A DNA stretch of 64,000 bases, from positions 1,426,001 to 1,490,000 of the forward strand of contig NZ_PGFG01000001.1 in NCBI RefSeq assembly GCF_002797735.1, written 5' to 3'. This stretch comes from Thermoflavifilum aggregans (GTDB lineage Bacteria > Bacteroidota > Bacteroidia > Chitinophagales > Chitinophagaceae). Shown one piece after another: positions 45,800-54,828 of this stretch. Each line of letters starts with the position of its first letter. The first letter of the stretch is position 1. The position numbers and the translations under genes are program-made. The notes below the pieces were generated by a model. It ran no database searches. It had not been told where the DNA came from and saw only the letters and a program-made list of their open reading frames with translations.

Positions 45800-47149
45800 A
45801 TGATCAATAAATGGCTGATTATGCATAAAGGTTATTCCAGGCGTTCATTTGTAAAATCAGGTGCACAAATCATTGCGGGTGCCTATCTTGGCAGTATTTT
45901 ACCACTTGATCTGCTGGCTGAAAAAAAACGAAAAATCAATCCATCTGATCAGTTTCGCATTGCAGCTATTGGTATCAATGGCATGGGCTGGGCCGATCTG
46001 CAATCCATGCTCAAACATCCAAATGTACAGGTGGTAGCATTATGTGATGTGGATGAAAACGTGCTAAATCGTCGCAAAGCCGAATTGCAAAAAGCAAACA
46101 TAGCTGCAGATACTTATGTGGATTATGAACGGGTGCTTGATCGCAAAGATGTGGATGCAGTCATCATAGGCACTCCTGATCACTGGCATTGCAGGATCAT
46201 GGTTGATGCCTGCTCTGCTGGCAAGCACGTATATTGCGAAAAGCCCGTGGCTCGTACCATCGCGGAATGCAGGGCAATGCTTGCTGCTCAGCAACGGTAT
46301 CAGCGGGTTGTGCAGGTGGGTCAATGGTAACGCAGCATGCAGCATTTTCAGGATGCAGTGAATTATGTCCAATCAGGCAAGCTGGGTAAAATCAGACTCG
46401 TAAAAGCCTGGAACTATGGCGGGTCTCCTGTGCCTGTGCAACCCGATACATCCGTGCCCGCCGGTGTGCATTATGAAAAATGGCTGGGACCCGCACCAGA
46501 ACGGCCCTTTAACCCCAATCGTTTTCATTACAATTTTCGTTGGTTTTATGATTATGCAGGTGGATTGATGACTGACTGGGGCGTGCATCTGATTGACTAC
46601 GCCTTGCTGGCTATGCAAGCCGGTTATCCCAAACGAATTACAGCAGCTGGCGGTAAATACGGTTTTCCTGATGATGCTGAAGAATGGCCGGATACCCTCA
46701 CGGCATTGTTTGATTTTGATGATTTTGCTATACAATGGGAACATGCACGGGGTATAGGTCTGGGGCCTTTTGAACGCAGCCATGGCATTGCCTATGTAGG
46801 CGAAAACGGTACCCTGGTGCTCGATCGCGGGGGTTGGGAAGTGATTCCGGAAAAAGCAAATAATCAGGATAAAATTGAACCTGTAGCCCGGCAAAAAGCA
46901 ACAGATAACGGTCTGGATAAACATACCTACAATTTTGCAGAAGCAGCAATTGCCAATCGTCCGGATTTGGCACATGCTCCTATTACAGCCGGAACACATG
47001 TGGCTGAAGTATGCCATATGGGAAACATTGCCTGGCTTTGTGGTGAAGTACTGCATTGGGATGCAGCCCATCAGCAGTTCACAACATCCAAAGCGAATGC
47101 ATGGATTACACCGGAATATCATCATCAGATTGCTTTTCCTAAAGTATGA
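45800..47149 (+). pseudogene. Tat-signal Gfo/Idh/MocA oxidoreductase interrupted by an in-frame TAA
   Basis: The N-terminal part (45800-46330, 176 residues) has a twin-arginine signal (SRRSFVKSGAQ), Rossmann motif AIGINGMGWADL, TPDHWHCRIM and EKPVARTIAECRAM. It stops at TAA 46328-46330. The same frame continues directly with RSMQHFQDAVNYVQSGKLGKIRLVKAW and the complete C-terminal domain to 47149. The text around the stop reads GQW-stop-RS; family members commonly have GQWQRS, so a single C-to-T change (CAA to TAA) explains it. No other disruption is visible. Causes could be recent inactivation, a phase-variable or strain-specific mutation, or a sequencing error. The start may be ATG 45800 or 45821. 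Confidence 0.88.
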
Positions 47150-47279
47150 GCCTGCCTGCAGATAGGTGAGGGCTCATCCAACCATATGTTTTATCAACTT
47201 TTGCAGATGCAGCCATACACATGTAAATCCCATGATGAATTGTTATGATTATGTTCCGTTCCGTTCATTCATACAACGT

Positions 47280-49328
47280 ATGCGTAGGGCTGCAATAGCA
47301 TGGATGAGCGGATGGATATTTTGCACGTGGATATATTTCAATGCAAAAGCTCAGCATAACGGATGGACGCCATTGGAACAGACTTATACGCTTACGGATG
47401 TACAACATTCCATTCAACCATTATCCCATTGGCATCCCTATCCCAACCTGGCTGATACCACAGGATTATACCGTATTCCATTCTCTGTGCAACAAGCTTA
47501 CATCCACGCTGCAGAAAAATTGTTGCCGGTATCCTGGAATCCATTACCAGCCACGTTGTTCATGGAATTCAGTGAAAATGGAAACCGTTCGCATTATGAA
47601 GCTGTTTCCTTCCAACGTCGTGAACAACTGGCCACGCTGGTGCTGGCTGAATTATTCGAACGAAAGGGTCGTTTCATAAACGATATCATCAACGGTATCT
47701 GGGCGATTTGTGAGGAATCGTTCTGGGGTGTGTCGGCACACATGTATTTGCAGGGCAACCCGCATGAGCTGCCCGATGTAGCACATCCGGTAATAGATTT
47801 ATTTGCTGCAGAAACAGCTCAGGAATTGGCGTGGACTTATTATCTGCTGAAACCTGCACTCGATCGGGTAAGTCCGCTGATCTGCAAACGGATAGCATAC
47901 GAAACCACGCGGCGGATTTTCATACCTTATTTGCAGCATGATGACTGGGGCTATCTGGGCTTCCGCTGGCGGGCACATCCACAAACAACCGAACGGGTAA
48001 ATAACTGGAATCCCTGGATCAATTCCAATGTGCTGGCTGCATCATGGGTGTTGGCCGATGATTCCATCCGGGCGCGGGTAATTTACAAAACCATGCAAAG
48101 CATTGACAATTTTGCGATGCCTTATCCTGCCGATGGTGGATGCGATGAAGGGCCGGAATACTGGGATCGTGCTGCAGGTGCATTGCTCGATGAACTGCAG
48201 TTATTAAACAATGCTTCACACGGTAAAATCAATGCCCTGCATCAGCCGCTGTTGCATCAGATGGGCAGATACATCTGCAAAATGTACATCCGTTATCCAT
48301 ATTTCATGAATTACGGAGATGCGGATGCCATCTATCATCCTGATCCTGCATTGGTGTATCGTTTCGGAAAATATACGGATGATAGCCTGATGATGCAGTT
48401 TGCTGCATACCTGGCTGCGCAGGAGCATTTCGGAACCAGTGTGTTGCCTTATCATTTTGGTGTATTGAACCGGGCTTTGATGGCTTTATCAGTGTTATAT
48501 GATCTGGCAAATGTGAATCCAAGTCAGCCTTTATTTCGTGATGTCTGGCTTCCGGATCTGCAAATCATGATTGCACGCTCCGATTCAGGATCTGTTCGGA
48601 ATTTTTATCTGGCAGCACAGGCCGGCAATAATGGTAAAAGCCATAATCACAATGACGTAGGTAATTTTATCGTGTATTTCGATGGTAATCCTGTGCTTGT
48701 GGATGCCGGTGCACAAACCTATACAGCTGCTACTTTCAGCAATCAGCGATACCAGATCTGGAACAACCAATCGTCTTATCACAATCTGCCCGAAATCAAT
48801 GGCGTCATGCAGCAGGCGGGCAGACAATTCCGGGCAACGGATGTGCAATATCAACCAGATGCGGAAAAAGCTGCGATAAGCATGGATCTGACACATGCTT
48901 ATCCGGATTCAGCAGGCATCATCACATGGAAAAGAAGGGTTGTGCTGATCCGCAATCAGGCCATAACATTGCAGGATGATTATGATTTGCGTATCTGGAA
49001 AAAGCCATTGGCAGAGCATTTCCTGACCCCATTGCAACCTTTTATCCGGAATCGTCAGGAAGTAATATTGGCAGATACCCTTCATCACAGGCAGTTTTTG
49101 TTGCATCTCGTTTCAGGCAACCTCATGCCGTACATTGACACGGTGTATATCAGCGACGGAGATGTGGTGCAATTACCTTCCGGAGAAACGATACGAAATG
49201 GCCGCATGTATCGCATTTGGGGTGATCATCTGTATCGCATCAGATGGATGCAGGCTGATCAGCAAACCCATGGAGAAATAAGTTTCCGTTTAACCTTATC
49301 TTCAGCACAGCAATCGGATCATCCATGA
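47280..49328 (+). CDS. Heparinase II/III family polysaccharide lyase-like protein
   Basis: ATG 47280 opens a standard signal peptide ending AKAQ and gives 682 residues; ATG 47235 or GTG 47166 would extend it. An alpha/alpha toroid N-terminal half (about 60-400; HYEAVSFQRREQL, WGYLGFRWRAHPQTTERVNNWNPWI, YPADGGCDEGPEYWDRA) is followed by a heparinase II/III beta-sandwich (GNNGKSHNHNDVGNFIVYFDGNPVLVDAGAQTY, then WNNQSSYHNLPEINGVMQ). The SHNHND segment holds the His typical of these lyases. Such enzymes cut uronic-acid polysaccharides by beta-elimination. It is the fourth gene of the LacI-operator operon and overlaps the DUF2264 gene by four bases. Confidence 0.85.
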   Translation: MRRAAIAWMSGWIFCTWIYFNAKAQHNGWTPLEQTYTLTDVQHSIQPLSHWHPYPNLADTTGLYRIPFSVQQAYIHAAEKLLPVSWNPLPATLFMEFSENGNRSHYEAVSFQRREQLATLVLAELFERKGRFINDIINGIWAICEESFWGVSAHMYLQGNPHELPDVAHPVIDLFAAETAQELAWTYYLLKPALDRVSPLICKRIAYETTRRIFIPYLQHDDWGYLGFRWRAHPQTTERVNNWNPWINSNVLAASWVLADDSIRARVIYKTMQSIDNFAMPYPADGGCDEGPEYWDRAAGALLDELQLLNNASHGKINALHQPLLHQMGRYICKMYIRYPYFMNYGDADAIYHPDPALVYRFGKYTDDSLMMQFAAYLAAQEHFGTSVLPYHFGVLNRALMALSVLYDLANVNPSQPLFRDVWLPDLQIMIARSDSGSVRNFYLAAQAGNNGKSHNHNDVGNFIVYFDGNPVLVDAGAQTYTAATFSNQRYQIWNNQSSYHNLPEINGVMQQAGRQFRATDVQYQPDAEKAAISMDLTHAYPDSAGIITWKRRVVLIRNQAITLQDDYDLRIWKKPLAEHFLTPLQPFIRNRQEVILADTLHHRQFLLHLVSGNLMPYIDTVYISDGDVVQLPSGETIRNGRMYRIWGDHLYRIRWMQADQQTHGEISFRLTLSSAQQSDHP

Positions 49329-50593
49329 TGAACAGACGTTCTTTTCTATCTGTTGCATCGCTGGCAGGTGTACATTCTTTTTTGGTTGCCGGTAAACTTG
49401 TTTATCCGGATAAACTATGTACCTCATCTTTGCTTGCGGATTCTGCAACAGATGATCGCCGGTACTGGGCAGGGCTATTGTATCGGATTGCCTTTCCGGT
49501 GTGCAAGGCTTTGAGCGATGATGCATTGAAAAAGCGGATGCCCGTGCAAGTCAATCCTATCTTTCATAATCAGCAGGATCGTGCTCGCTATTCGCATCTC
49601 GAAGCCGTAGGACGTACACTGTCTGGCATTGCACCCTGGCTGGCCGTAAAAGGATTGACAGGCGAAGAAGCCCATATGCAGCAGACCTTGCAGGAGCTGG
49701 TGTTAAAAGGGCTGACACATATTGCAGATCCGAATGCAGAAGATCATTTGAATTTCAATCAAGGCGGACAGCCTCTGGTGGATGGTGCATTTTTGTGTCT
49801 GGGATTTCTGAGAGCCTGGCATACGCTCTGGGAGCCGCTGGATGTCCTTACAAAAAATAGAATCGTACAAGCTATCGTTTCCCAGCGCAACATTCGTCCG
49901 CCACAATCCAACTGGTTGTTGTTTGCTTCGCTGAATGAAGTGTTTCTGATGCAGGCCGGCGAAAAGCCCGATACACATCGCTTGTGGGAGGGTGTGCATG
50001 CATTTGAAAAATGGTATCTCGGCGATGGATGGTATGGTGATGGATCGCAGCTGCATTTCGATTATTACAACGCGTATGTGATTCATCCGTTTCTGTTTCA
50101 AATATATCGTGTATTGCTGCAGGCTGGCATGGTGAATGAAAGCCAGTATCAGGAAGTGGTGAAACGCATGCAGCGATATGCAGAAGAACAGGAACGGCTG
50201 ATTTCTCCGGAAGGAAGCTATCCGCCCATTGGCCGGTCAATTGTGTATCGTACAGGAGCTTTTCAGGTGCTGGCTGATGCAGCTTTGCAGCATCTGTTGC
50301 CTGAAAGCCTGAAGCCTGCACAGGTGCGCTGTGCACTTAGTGCTGTCATCCAACGGCAGTTTGAAGCACCCGGCACGTTTGATGCGGAAGGCTGGCTGCA
50401 GATTGGCTTTTGTGGTCATCAACCTGAAGCAGCCAACAGCTATATTTCCACAGGCAGCCTGTATCTGTGCACCAATGGCTTTCTCCCGCTGGGCCTTCCG
50501 CCTGATGATCCGTTCTGGACAGATCCGCCGGCCGACTGGACGGCTAAAAAAGCCTGGCATGGCATTTCTTTCCAGCCAGATCATGCTATCTGA
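49325..50593 (+). CDS. DUF2264 family protein (GH154-like)
   Basis: The 422-residue protein starts with a twin-arginine-type signal (MMNRRSFLSVASLAGVHSFL). The body is an alpha/alpha-barrel with YWAGLLYRIAFPVCKALSDDALKKRMPV, YSHLEAVGRTLSGIAPWLA, DHLNFNQGGQPLVDGAFLCLGFLRAW, NWLLFASLNEVF and WYGDGSQLHFDYYNAYVIHPFLF, which match the DUF2264 family. As I recall, CAZy places family members in GH154, with beta-glucuronidase activity reported, fitting the uronate-directed neighbour. ATG overlaps the last four bases of the heparinase-like gene. This is the last gene of the enzyme operon, and a DinB gene converges on it. Confidence 0.8.
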   Translation: MMNRRSFLSVASLAGVHSFLVAGKLVYPDKLCTSSLLADSATDDRRYWAGLLYRIAFPVCKALSDDALKKRMPVQVNPIFHNQQDRARYSHLEAVGRTLSGIAPWLAVKGLTGEEAHMQQTLQELVLKGLTHIADPNAEDHLNFNQGGQPLVDGAFLCLGFLRAWHTLWEPLDVLTKNRIVQAIVSQRNIRPPQSNWLLFASLNEVFLMQAGEKPDTHRLWEGVHAFEKWYLGDGWYGDGSQLHFDYYNAYVIHPFLFQIYRVLLQAGMVNESQYQEVVKRMQRYAEEQERLISPEGSYPPIGRSIVYRTGAFQVLADAALQHLLPESLKPAQVRCALSAVIQRQFEAPGTFDAEGWLQIGFCGHQPEAANSYISTGSLYLCTNGFLPLGLPPDDPFWTDPPADWTAKKAWHGISFQPDHAI

Positions 50594-50620
50594 GTGCGGT
50601 TGTGCTCGCTTGTTTGATTT

Positions 50621-51067
50621 TTATCTCCGTTTGTACAGAATGTAATCACTCACCAGTGGCTCAATTCCGCTTTTTCTGAATTCTATTGCTATTTGCCCGC
50701 GATGATAGCTGGAATGATTGATCACATGAAACAAAATATCCTGTACAGTATTCTTAAATGTATCTCCTTTTGTAGTCTGATAAGTGATGACCTGATCCAA
50801 ATCATGCGTTTCAAGAATCTGCATGGTTAGTTGATTATTCTCTTTCTCAATCTCTGCATACTCTTTCAGATCATGGAGTTCCCAGACCTGAAAGATTGGC
50901 TTTTGTCCCATGATTCTATGATTCCATACATGATGTGCATTCAAGATATGATTCCATATTTCAATAGCACGCGGTGAAACCCCATCAGCGTGTGCATGAA
51001 AAGCACCTATCAGCTGTTGATGGCAATCATGGGTATAAACGAATAATTCCTGAAGAAACGCTTTCAT
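50621..51067 (-). CDS. DinB family protein
   Basis: The 148-residue protein is a four-helix bundle of the DinB/YfiT type. Candidate metal ligands are His in AHHVWNHRI and the His pair in VINHSSYHRGQIA, a typical DinB C-terminal signature. Family members act as thiol S-transferases or metal-dependent hydrolases; many have no known role. It follows the MoxR-like ATPase gene by 9 bp on the same strand, so it is probably co-transcribed with the ATPase/VWA pair, though a functional link is unproved. Confidence 0.8.
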   Translation of the reverse strand: MKAFLQELFVYTHDCHQQLIGAFHAHADGVSPRAIEIWNHILNAHHVWNHRIMGQKPIFQVWELHDLKEYAEIEKENNQLTMQILETHDLDQVITYQTTKGDTFKNTVQDILFHVINHSSYHRGQIAIEFRKSGIEPLVSDYILYKRR

Positions 51068-51076
51068 GGATGGTGT

Positions 51077-52606
51077 TTAATAATCTTCATCCTTATCTTC
51101 TTCTTCCTCATCTTCATCCTGATCGTTTTCCAGGTTAAAGTTCATGATATTACCCAGCAGATCGCTGAACTGAATGGTAGTTTCCACCTGTTTTTTGCTG
51201 ATGAGTGAATAGGCAGCCAGGCCATACAACAGAAATTCCATCAGCAGCAGCAATTCCTGACCTTGTGCACGGGGATAATATTTTTTGGCTACATCACGAA
51301 GACCATGTACGGCATTCAGTTGTTGTTCCCACATCTTGTCGGTTGCATCCGGGTTTAGTTGCACGCGGTTGCCCTTATCAAACCACTGCGTAATAACCTT
51401 ATAGGGATTTTCCTCGTTGGGTTGTTTTTTCTTTTTAAAAGTTTCCGGATTGGGAAAATATTGCACGAACTGATTGCGAATGGCTTTATCCAACAGATGA
51501 TAAGCCACTTGTGTGGGGCCTTCCTGTTCACCTTCATATACCAATTCAATTTTTCCGGTAATGGAAGGAATAATACCCAGCAAATCCGTTACGCGTGCCT
51601 GTGTATTTTTTTCGTTGTTCAGGATGCAACGCCGTTCGGCTGTACTGATCAGGTTTTCATAAGCTGATATCGTTAATCGTGCCGATACGCCGCTTTTCTG
51701 ATCCACATATTCACTGCTGCGTGCTTCAAAAGCCACCTGTTCAATAAGACGTTTGATCAGATCAGGTACTTCTACCATGCTAGCCTGTTCGGGCAACACC
51801 TGTGCTTCCTGTTCGGTAATCTGCATGGCCACTTCAATGGTTCTGGGATAATGGGTGATAATCTGGCTTTCGATGCGATCTTTCAATGGCGTAACGATGC
51901 TGCCGCGATTGGTATAATCTTCCGGATTGGCGGTAAATACAAACAAAATATCGAGCGGCAACCGCAGCTTGAATCCGCGGATCTGAATATCACCTTCCTG
52001 CAGGATATTGAATAACGCTACCTGGATGCGCGCCTGCAGGTCGGGCAATTCATTGATCACAAAAATGCCGCGGTTAGAACGCGGAATGATACCGAAATGA
52101 ATAGCCCGCTCATCGGCAAAACTCAATCGAAGATTGGCAGCCTTGATGGGATCAATATCGCCAATCAGATCGGCCACCGACACATCAGGTGTAGCGAGTT
52201 TTTCACCATAACGTTCACTGCGGTGGATCCATTCGATGGGCGTATCATCTCCTTTTTCCCGGATCAGGCTGCGGGCATGATGCGACAACGGATGAAACGG
52301 ATCGTCGTTGATTTCCGAACCAGCCACAATGGGAATATATTCATCCAGCAAATCCACCATTTGTCGGGCCATGCGCGTTTTGGCCTGTCCGCGCAGCCCC
52401 AGAAACAAAATATTATGCCGGGAAAGCAAGGCCCGCTCCGTATCCGGTATCACGGTGTCTTCATATCCAATAATGCCGGGGAATGGATTTTCTTTTTTCT
52501 TCAGCTTGCAGATGAGATTGGCCCGAATTTCATCTTTTACCGATTTGGATTGATAACCTGATTCTTTTAGTTCACCTAAGGTTTTGGGAAAAGCATCCAT
52601 GCGCAT
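51077..52606 (-). CDS. MoxR/Mg-chelatase-type AAA+ ATPase
   Basis: The 509-residue protein has an AAA+ core with a Walker A variant FLGLRGQAKTRMARQM (about residue 70), a Walker B-like FVINELPDLQARIQVALFNILQEGD, sensor segment FVFTANPEDYTNRGSIVTPLKDRIES, and a lid with GVSARLTISAYENL. The C-terminal third is helical and ends in a highly acidic tail (DQDEDEEEEDKDED). It resembles the ChlI/BchI group, but no chelatase H subunit or pigment pathway is present. The VWA gene immediately upstream suggests a MoxR-VWA chaperone or remodelling pair. Confidence 0.85.
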   Translation of the reverse strand: MRMDAFPKTLGELKESGYQSKSVKDEIRANLICKLKKKENPFPGIIGYEDTVIPDTERALLSRHNILFLGLRGQAKTRMARQMVDLLDEYIPIVAGSEINDDPFHPLSHHARSLIREKGDDTPIEWIHRSERYGEKLATPDVSVADLIGDIDPIKAANLRLSFADERAIHFGIIPRSNRGIFVINELPDLQARIQVALFNILQEGDIQIRGFKLRLPLDILFVFTANPEDYTNRGSIVTPLKDRIESQIITHYPRTIEVAMQITEQEAQVLPEQASMVEVPDLIKRLIEQVAFEARSSEYVDQKSGVSARLTISAYENLISTAERRCILNNEKNTQARVTDLLGIIPSITGKIELVYEGEQEGPTQVAYHLLDKAIRNQFVQYFPNPETFKKKKQPNEENPYKVITQWFDKGNRVQLNPDATDKMWEQQLNAVHGLRDVAKKYYPRAQGQELLLLMEFLLYGLAAYSLISKKQVETTIQFSDLLGNIMNFNLENDQDEDEEEEDKDEDY

Positions 52607-52704
52607 ATCCTCTGTTTTCTGATTTTCTGAAATAATCCGCAGACCATGAACGGCCGTACATCATCCGTGCAGCATCACGATTATGAAAACGGATGATGGA
52701 TGGC

Positions 52705-53802
52705 TCAGTGAAAATATTTTCTTTTGTTGCGTTCATAATCATAAAATACAAGCTGGCCCAGTTTATCAATGCCGGAGAAAAAGGCTTTGCCCTGGTTGGT
52801 TTCGGTAAATTCCTTGACAAAAGCCTGCAGCCAGGAATCGCTGGCCAGCATAAAGGTGGTAATGGGAATTTTGAGTTTGCGGCATTGTGCAGCCAAATTT
52901 AATGTGCGTATCACAATTTTTTTATCCAGTCCGAAACTGTTTTTGTAATACCGGTTTCCAATTTTCAGGCAGGTGGGTTTTCCATCTGTTAACATAAAGA
53001 TTTGCTTGTTTGGATTTTTCCTGCGCCGCAGGATTTCCATGGCCAGCTCCAGGCCTGCCACAGTATTGGTATGATAAGGCCCCACCTGCAGGTAGGGAAT
53101 ATCCTTGATTTCGATGCGCCAGGCATCATTGCCAAACACGATGACATCGAGCGTATCTTTCGGATAACGGGTAATGATCAGTTCGCTCAATGCCATGGCT
53201 ACTTTTTTGGCCGGTGTGATGCGATCTTCGCCGTACAGAATCATGGAATGCGAAATATCAATCATCAGCACCGTTGAGGTTTGTGTTTTATAATCCGTTT
53301 CCCGCACTTCTAGATCGTCGGTTTGCATGCGAAAACTTTCCAGTCCGTGATTGATCTGGGCATTGCGGATGGAGGTCGTGAAATCAATCTGTTCGATGGT
53401 GTCGCCAAATTGATAGGGACGAGTATCGGAGTTGATTTCGTCACCCATGCCGGAAATGTAGGTATCATGATTGCCAACCTGCGATTTCTTCAGCTTGCCA
53501 AATATTTCTTCGAGTGCATTTTTTCTGATTTCCTGTTCGCTTTTCGCAGTAATTACAATCCTCCCCTGCTGATTCTCATCATCCAGATATCCTTTTTCTT
53601 TCATTTCTTCAATAAAATCACCCATACCATATTCTTCGTTGGTGAGGCCAAATTGTTTATCCAACTCTGTAAGCCAGCTCAGCGCTTCGGCCACATCACC
53701 GCTGGTGTAGGTGAGCAATTGCATGAAAATATCTTTCAGCCGTTCAAAAGGCGATTTTTCATTTTCATGCGGATCATATTTGGTGAACCAGATCTGACGC
53801 AT
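52705..53802 (-). CDS. von Willebrand factor A domain protein (MoxR partner)
   Basis: ATG 53802 (MRQIWFTKYDP) gives 365 residues; an upstream ATG at 53844 is possible but overlaps the divergent gene's leader. The N-terminal half is helical and acidic (MQLLTYTSGDVAEALSWLTELDKQFGL). The C-terminal VWA domain (about 180-355) has a MIDAS motif DISHS in TVLMIDISHSMI, a Thr in TNTVAGLELAM and an Asp in MLTDGKPTC. Such proteins bind metal and act as adaptors for MoxR ATPases in assembly or metal insertion. It precedes the AAA+ gene by 98 bp on the same strand. Confidence 0.85.
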   Translation of the reverse strand: MRQIWFTKYDPHENEKSPFERLKDIFMQLLTYTSGDVAEALSWLTELDKQFGLTNEEYGMGDFIEEMKEKGYLDDENQQGRIVITAKSEQEIRKNALEEIFGKLKKSQVGNHDTYISGMGDEINSDTRPYQFGDTIEQIDFTTSIRNAQINHGLESFRMQTDDLEVRETDYKTQTSTVLMIDISHSMILYGEDRITPAKKVAMALSELIITRYPKDTLDVIVFGNDAWRIEIKDIPYLQVGPYHTNTVAGLELAMEILRRRKNPNKQIFMLTDGKPTCLKIGNRYYKNSFGLDKKIVIRTLNLAAQCRKLKIPITTFMLASDSWLQAFVKEFTETNQGKAFFSGIDKLGQLVFYDYERNKRKYFH

Positions 53803-53987
53803 ACATGATGAATTTACAAACTGTTCCCGGAATGGTTCAATCAATATCTAAGTTACATGAAAACCGGGAAATCACACGTTTGCGTGAAAGCAATATCTTG
53901 TATGTTTTAGGGAAAGCCTGTAGTTTTAGACCTCCATCATGCCTTGCAGGGAAGAATGTTTTTATTTTTAACCCAAAATTAACGTCT

Positions 53988-54824
53988 ATGAAAAAATGGT
54001 TGGTCCTCCTGGCAGGACTATGCATGTCCACATGGGTGAAGGCTCAGCTCACCCCTGAGAAGTTAGGCTGGAAGCTGGGCGCGCAGGCCTGGTCGTTTCA
54101 CCAGTTTAGTTTTTTTCAGGCGGTTGACAGCACATTAGCCTGTGGTTTGCATTATATTGAAGCTTTTCCGAATCAGCCTATCGGAGGCGGTATAGAAGGT
54201 ACCATGGATTATCATATGTCGGCTCAAACCCGCCGGCAGATTTTACAGAAGCTAAAGGAAAAAGGCGTTACGCTGGTTTCGTACGGGGTGGTGGTTCCGC
54301 AGGGTGAAAAGGAATGGAGGCAGCTGTTTGATTTTGCCAAAGCTATGGGACTGCTCAATATTGTTTCGGAACCCAAAAAAGAAGATTTGCCGCTGGTATC
54401 GAAACTGTGTGATGAGTATCATATCAATGTAGCCATTCACAACCATCCCCGGCAGAGCGGTGCTCCTTACTGGAGCCCGGATATTGTGCTGGATGCCATC
54501 AAAGGGCTGAGTCCGCGGGTGGGAGCCTGTGCCGATATCGGCCATTGGACCCGGTCGGGATTAAATCCGGTGGATTGCCTGCGCAAGCTGCAGGGGCATA
54601 TCATTGAACTGCATTTCAAAGACCTGAATGAAAAAAGTGCGGATGCACACGATGTGCCCTGGGGACAAGGTGTAAACGATATTTCAGCCGTGATTCATGA
54701 ACTCTATCGCCAGCATTTCAAAGGTGTGATTTCTGCGGAATATGAATATGACTGGGGGCATAATGTGCATGACATTCAGGAAAGTGTGGAATATTTCCGG
54801 AAGGTGGTAGCTACACTGAAATGA
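53988..54824 (+). CDS. Secreted sugar phosphate isomerase/epimerase-like TIM-barrel protein
   Basis: ATG 53988 opens a signal peptide (MKKWLVLLAGLCMSTWVKAQ) and gives 278 residues; the frame upstream to 53805 looks non-coding. The AP-endonuclease-2/xylose-isomerase-like barrel has candidate metal ligands Glu in IVSEPKK, His in VAIHNHPRQ, Asp in ACADIGHW and Glu in ISAEYEYDWG, plus IIELHFKD. Most relatives are cytoplasmic, so export is notable. Homologues next to DUF1080 and Gfo/Idh genes were reported to hydrate 2-hydroxy-3-ketoglucal in the 3-keto-glycoside route. It lies 3.4 kb beyond the PUL, divergent from the VWA gene. Confidence 0.85.
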   Translation: MKKWLVLLAGLCMSTWVKAQLTPEKLGWKLGAQAWSFHQFSFFQAVDSTLACGLHYIEAFPNQPIGGGIEGTMDYHMSAQTRRQILQKLKEKGVTLVSYGVVVPQGEKEWRQLFDFAKAMGLLNIVSEPKKEDLPLVSKLCDEYHINVAIHNHPRQSGAPYWSPDIVLDAIKGLSPRVGACADIGHWTRSGLNPVDCLRKLQGHIIELHFKDLNEKSADAHDVPWGQGVNDISAVIHELYRQHFKGVISAEYEYDWGHNVHDIQESVEYFRKVVATLK

Positions 54825-54828
54825 CGGA

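Noticed and set aside
46328-46330. Recoding of the TAA (readthrough or non-standard amino acid)
   Set aside because: TAA is not used for selenocysteine or pyrrolysine and no hairpin of that type follows; a simple C-to-T mutation is enough.
46373-47125. 250-codon open frame antisense to the interrupted oxidoreductase
   Set aside because: Cys/Ile-rich shadow; the sense strand is clearly coding despite the stop at 46328.
51077-52606. True magnesium chelatase of a (bacterio)chlorophyll or cobalamin pathway
   Set aside because: No large H/CobN subunit or pigment genes nearby; the hem genes 8 kb away lead to haem only.
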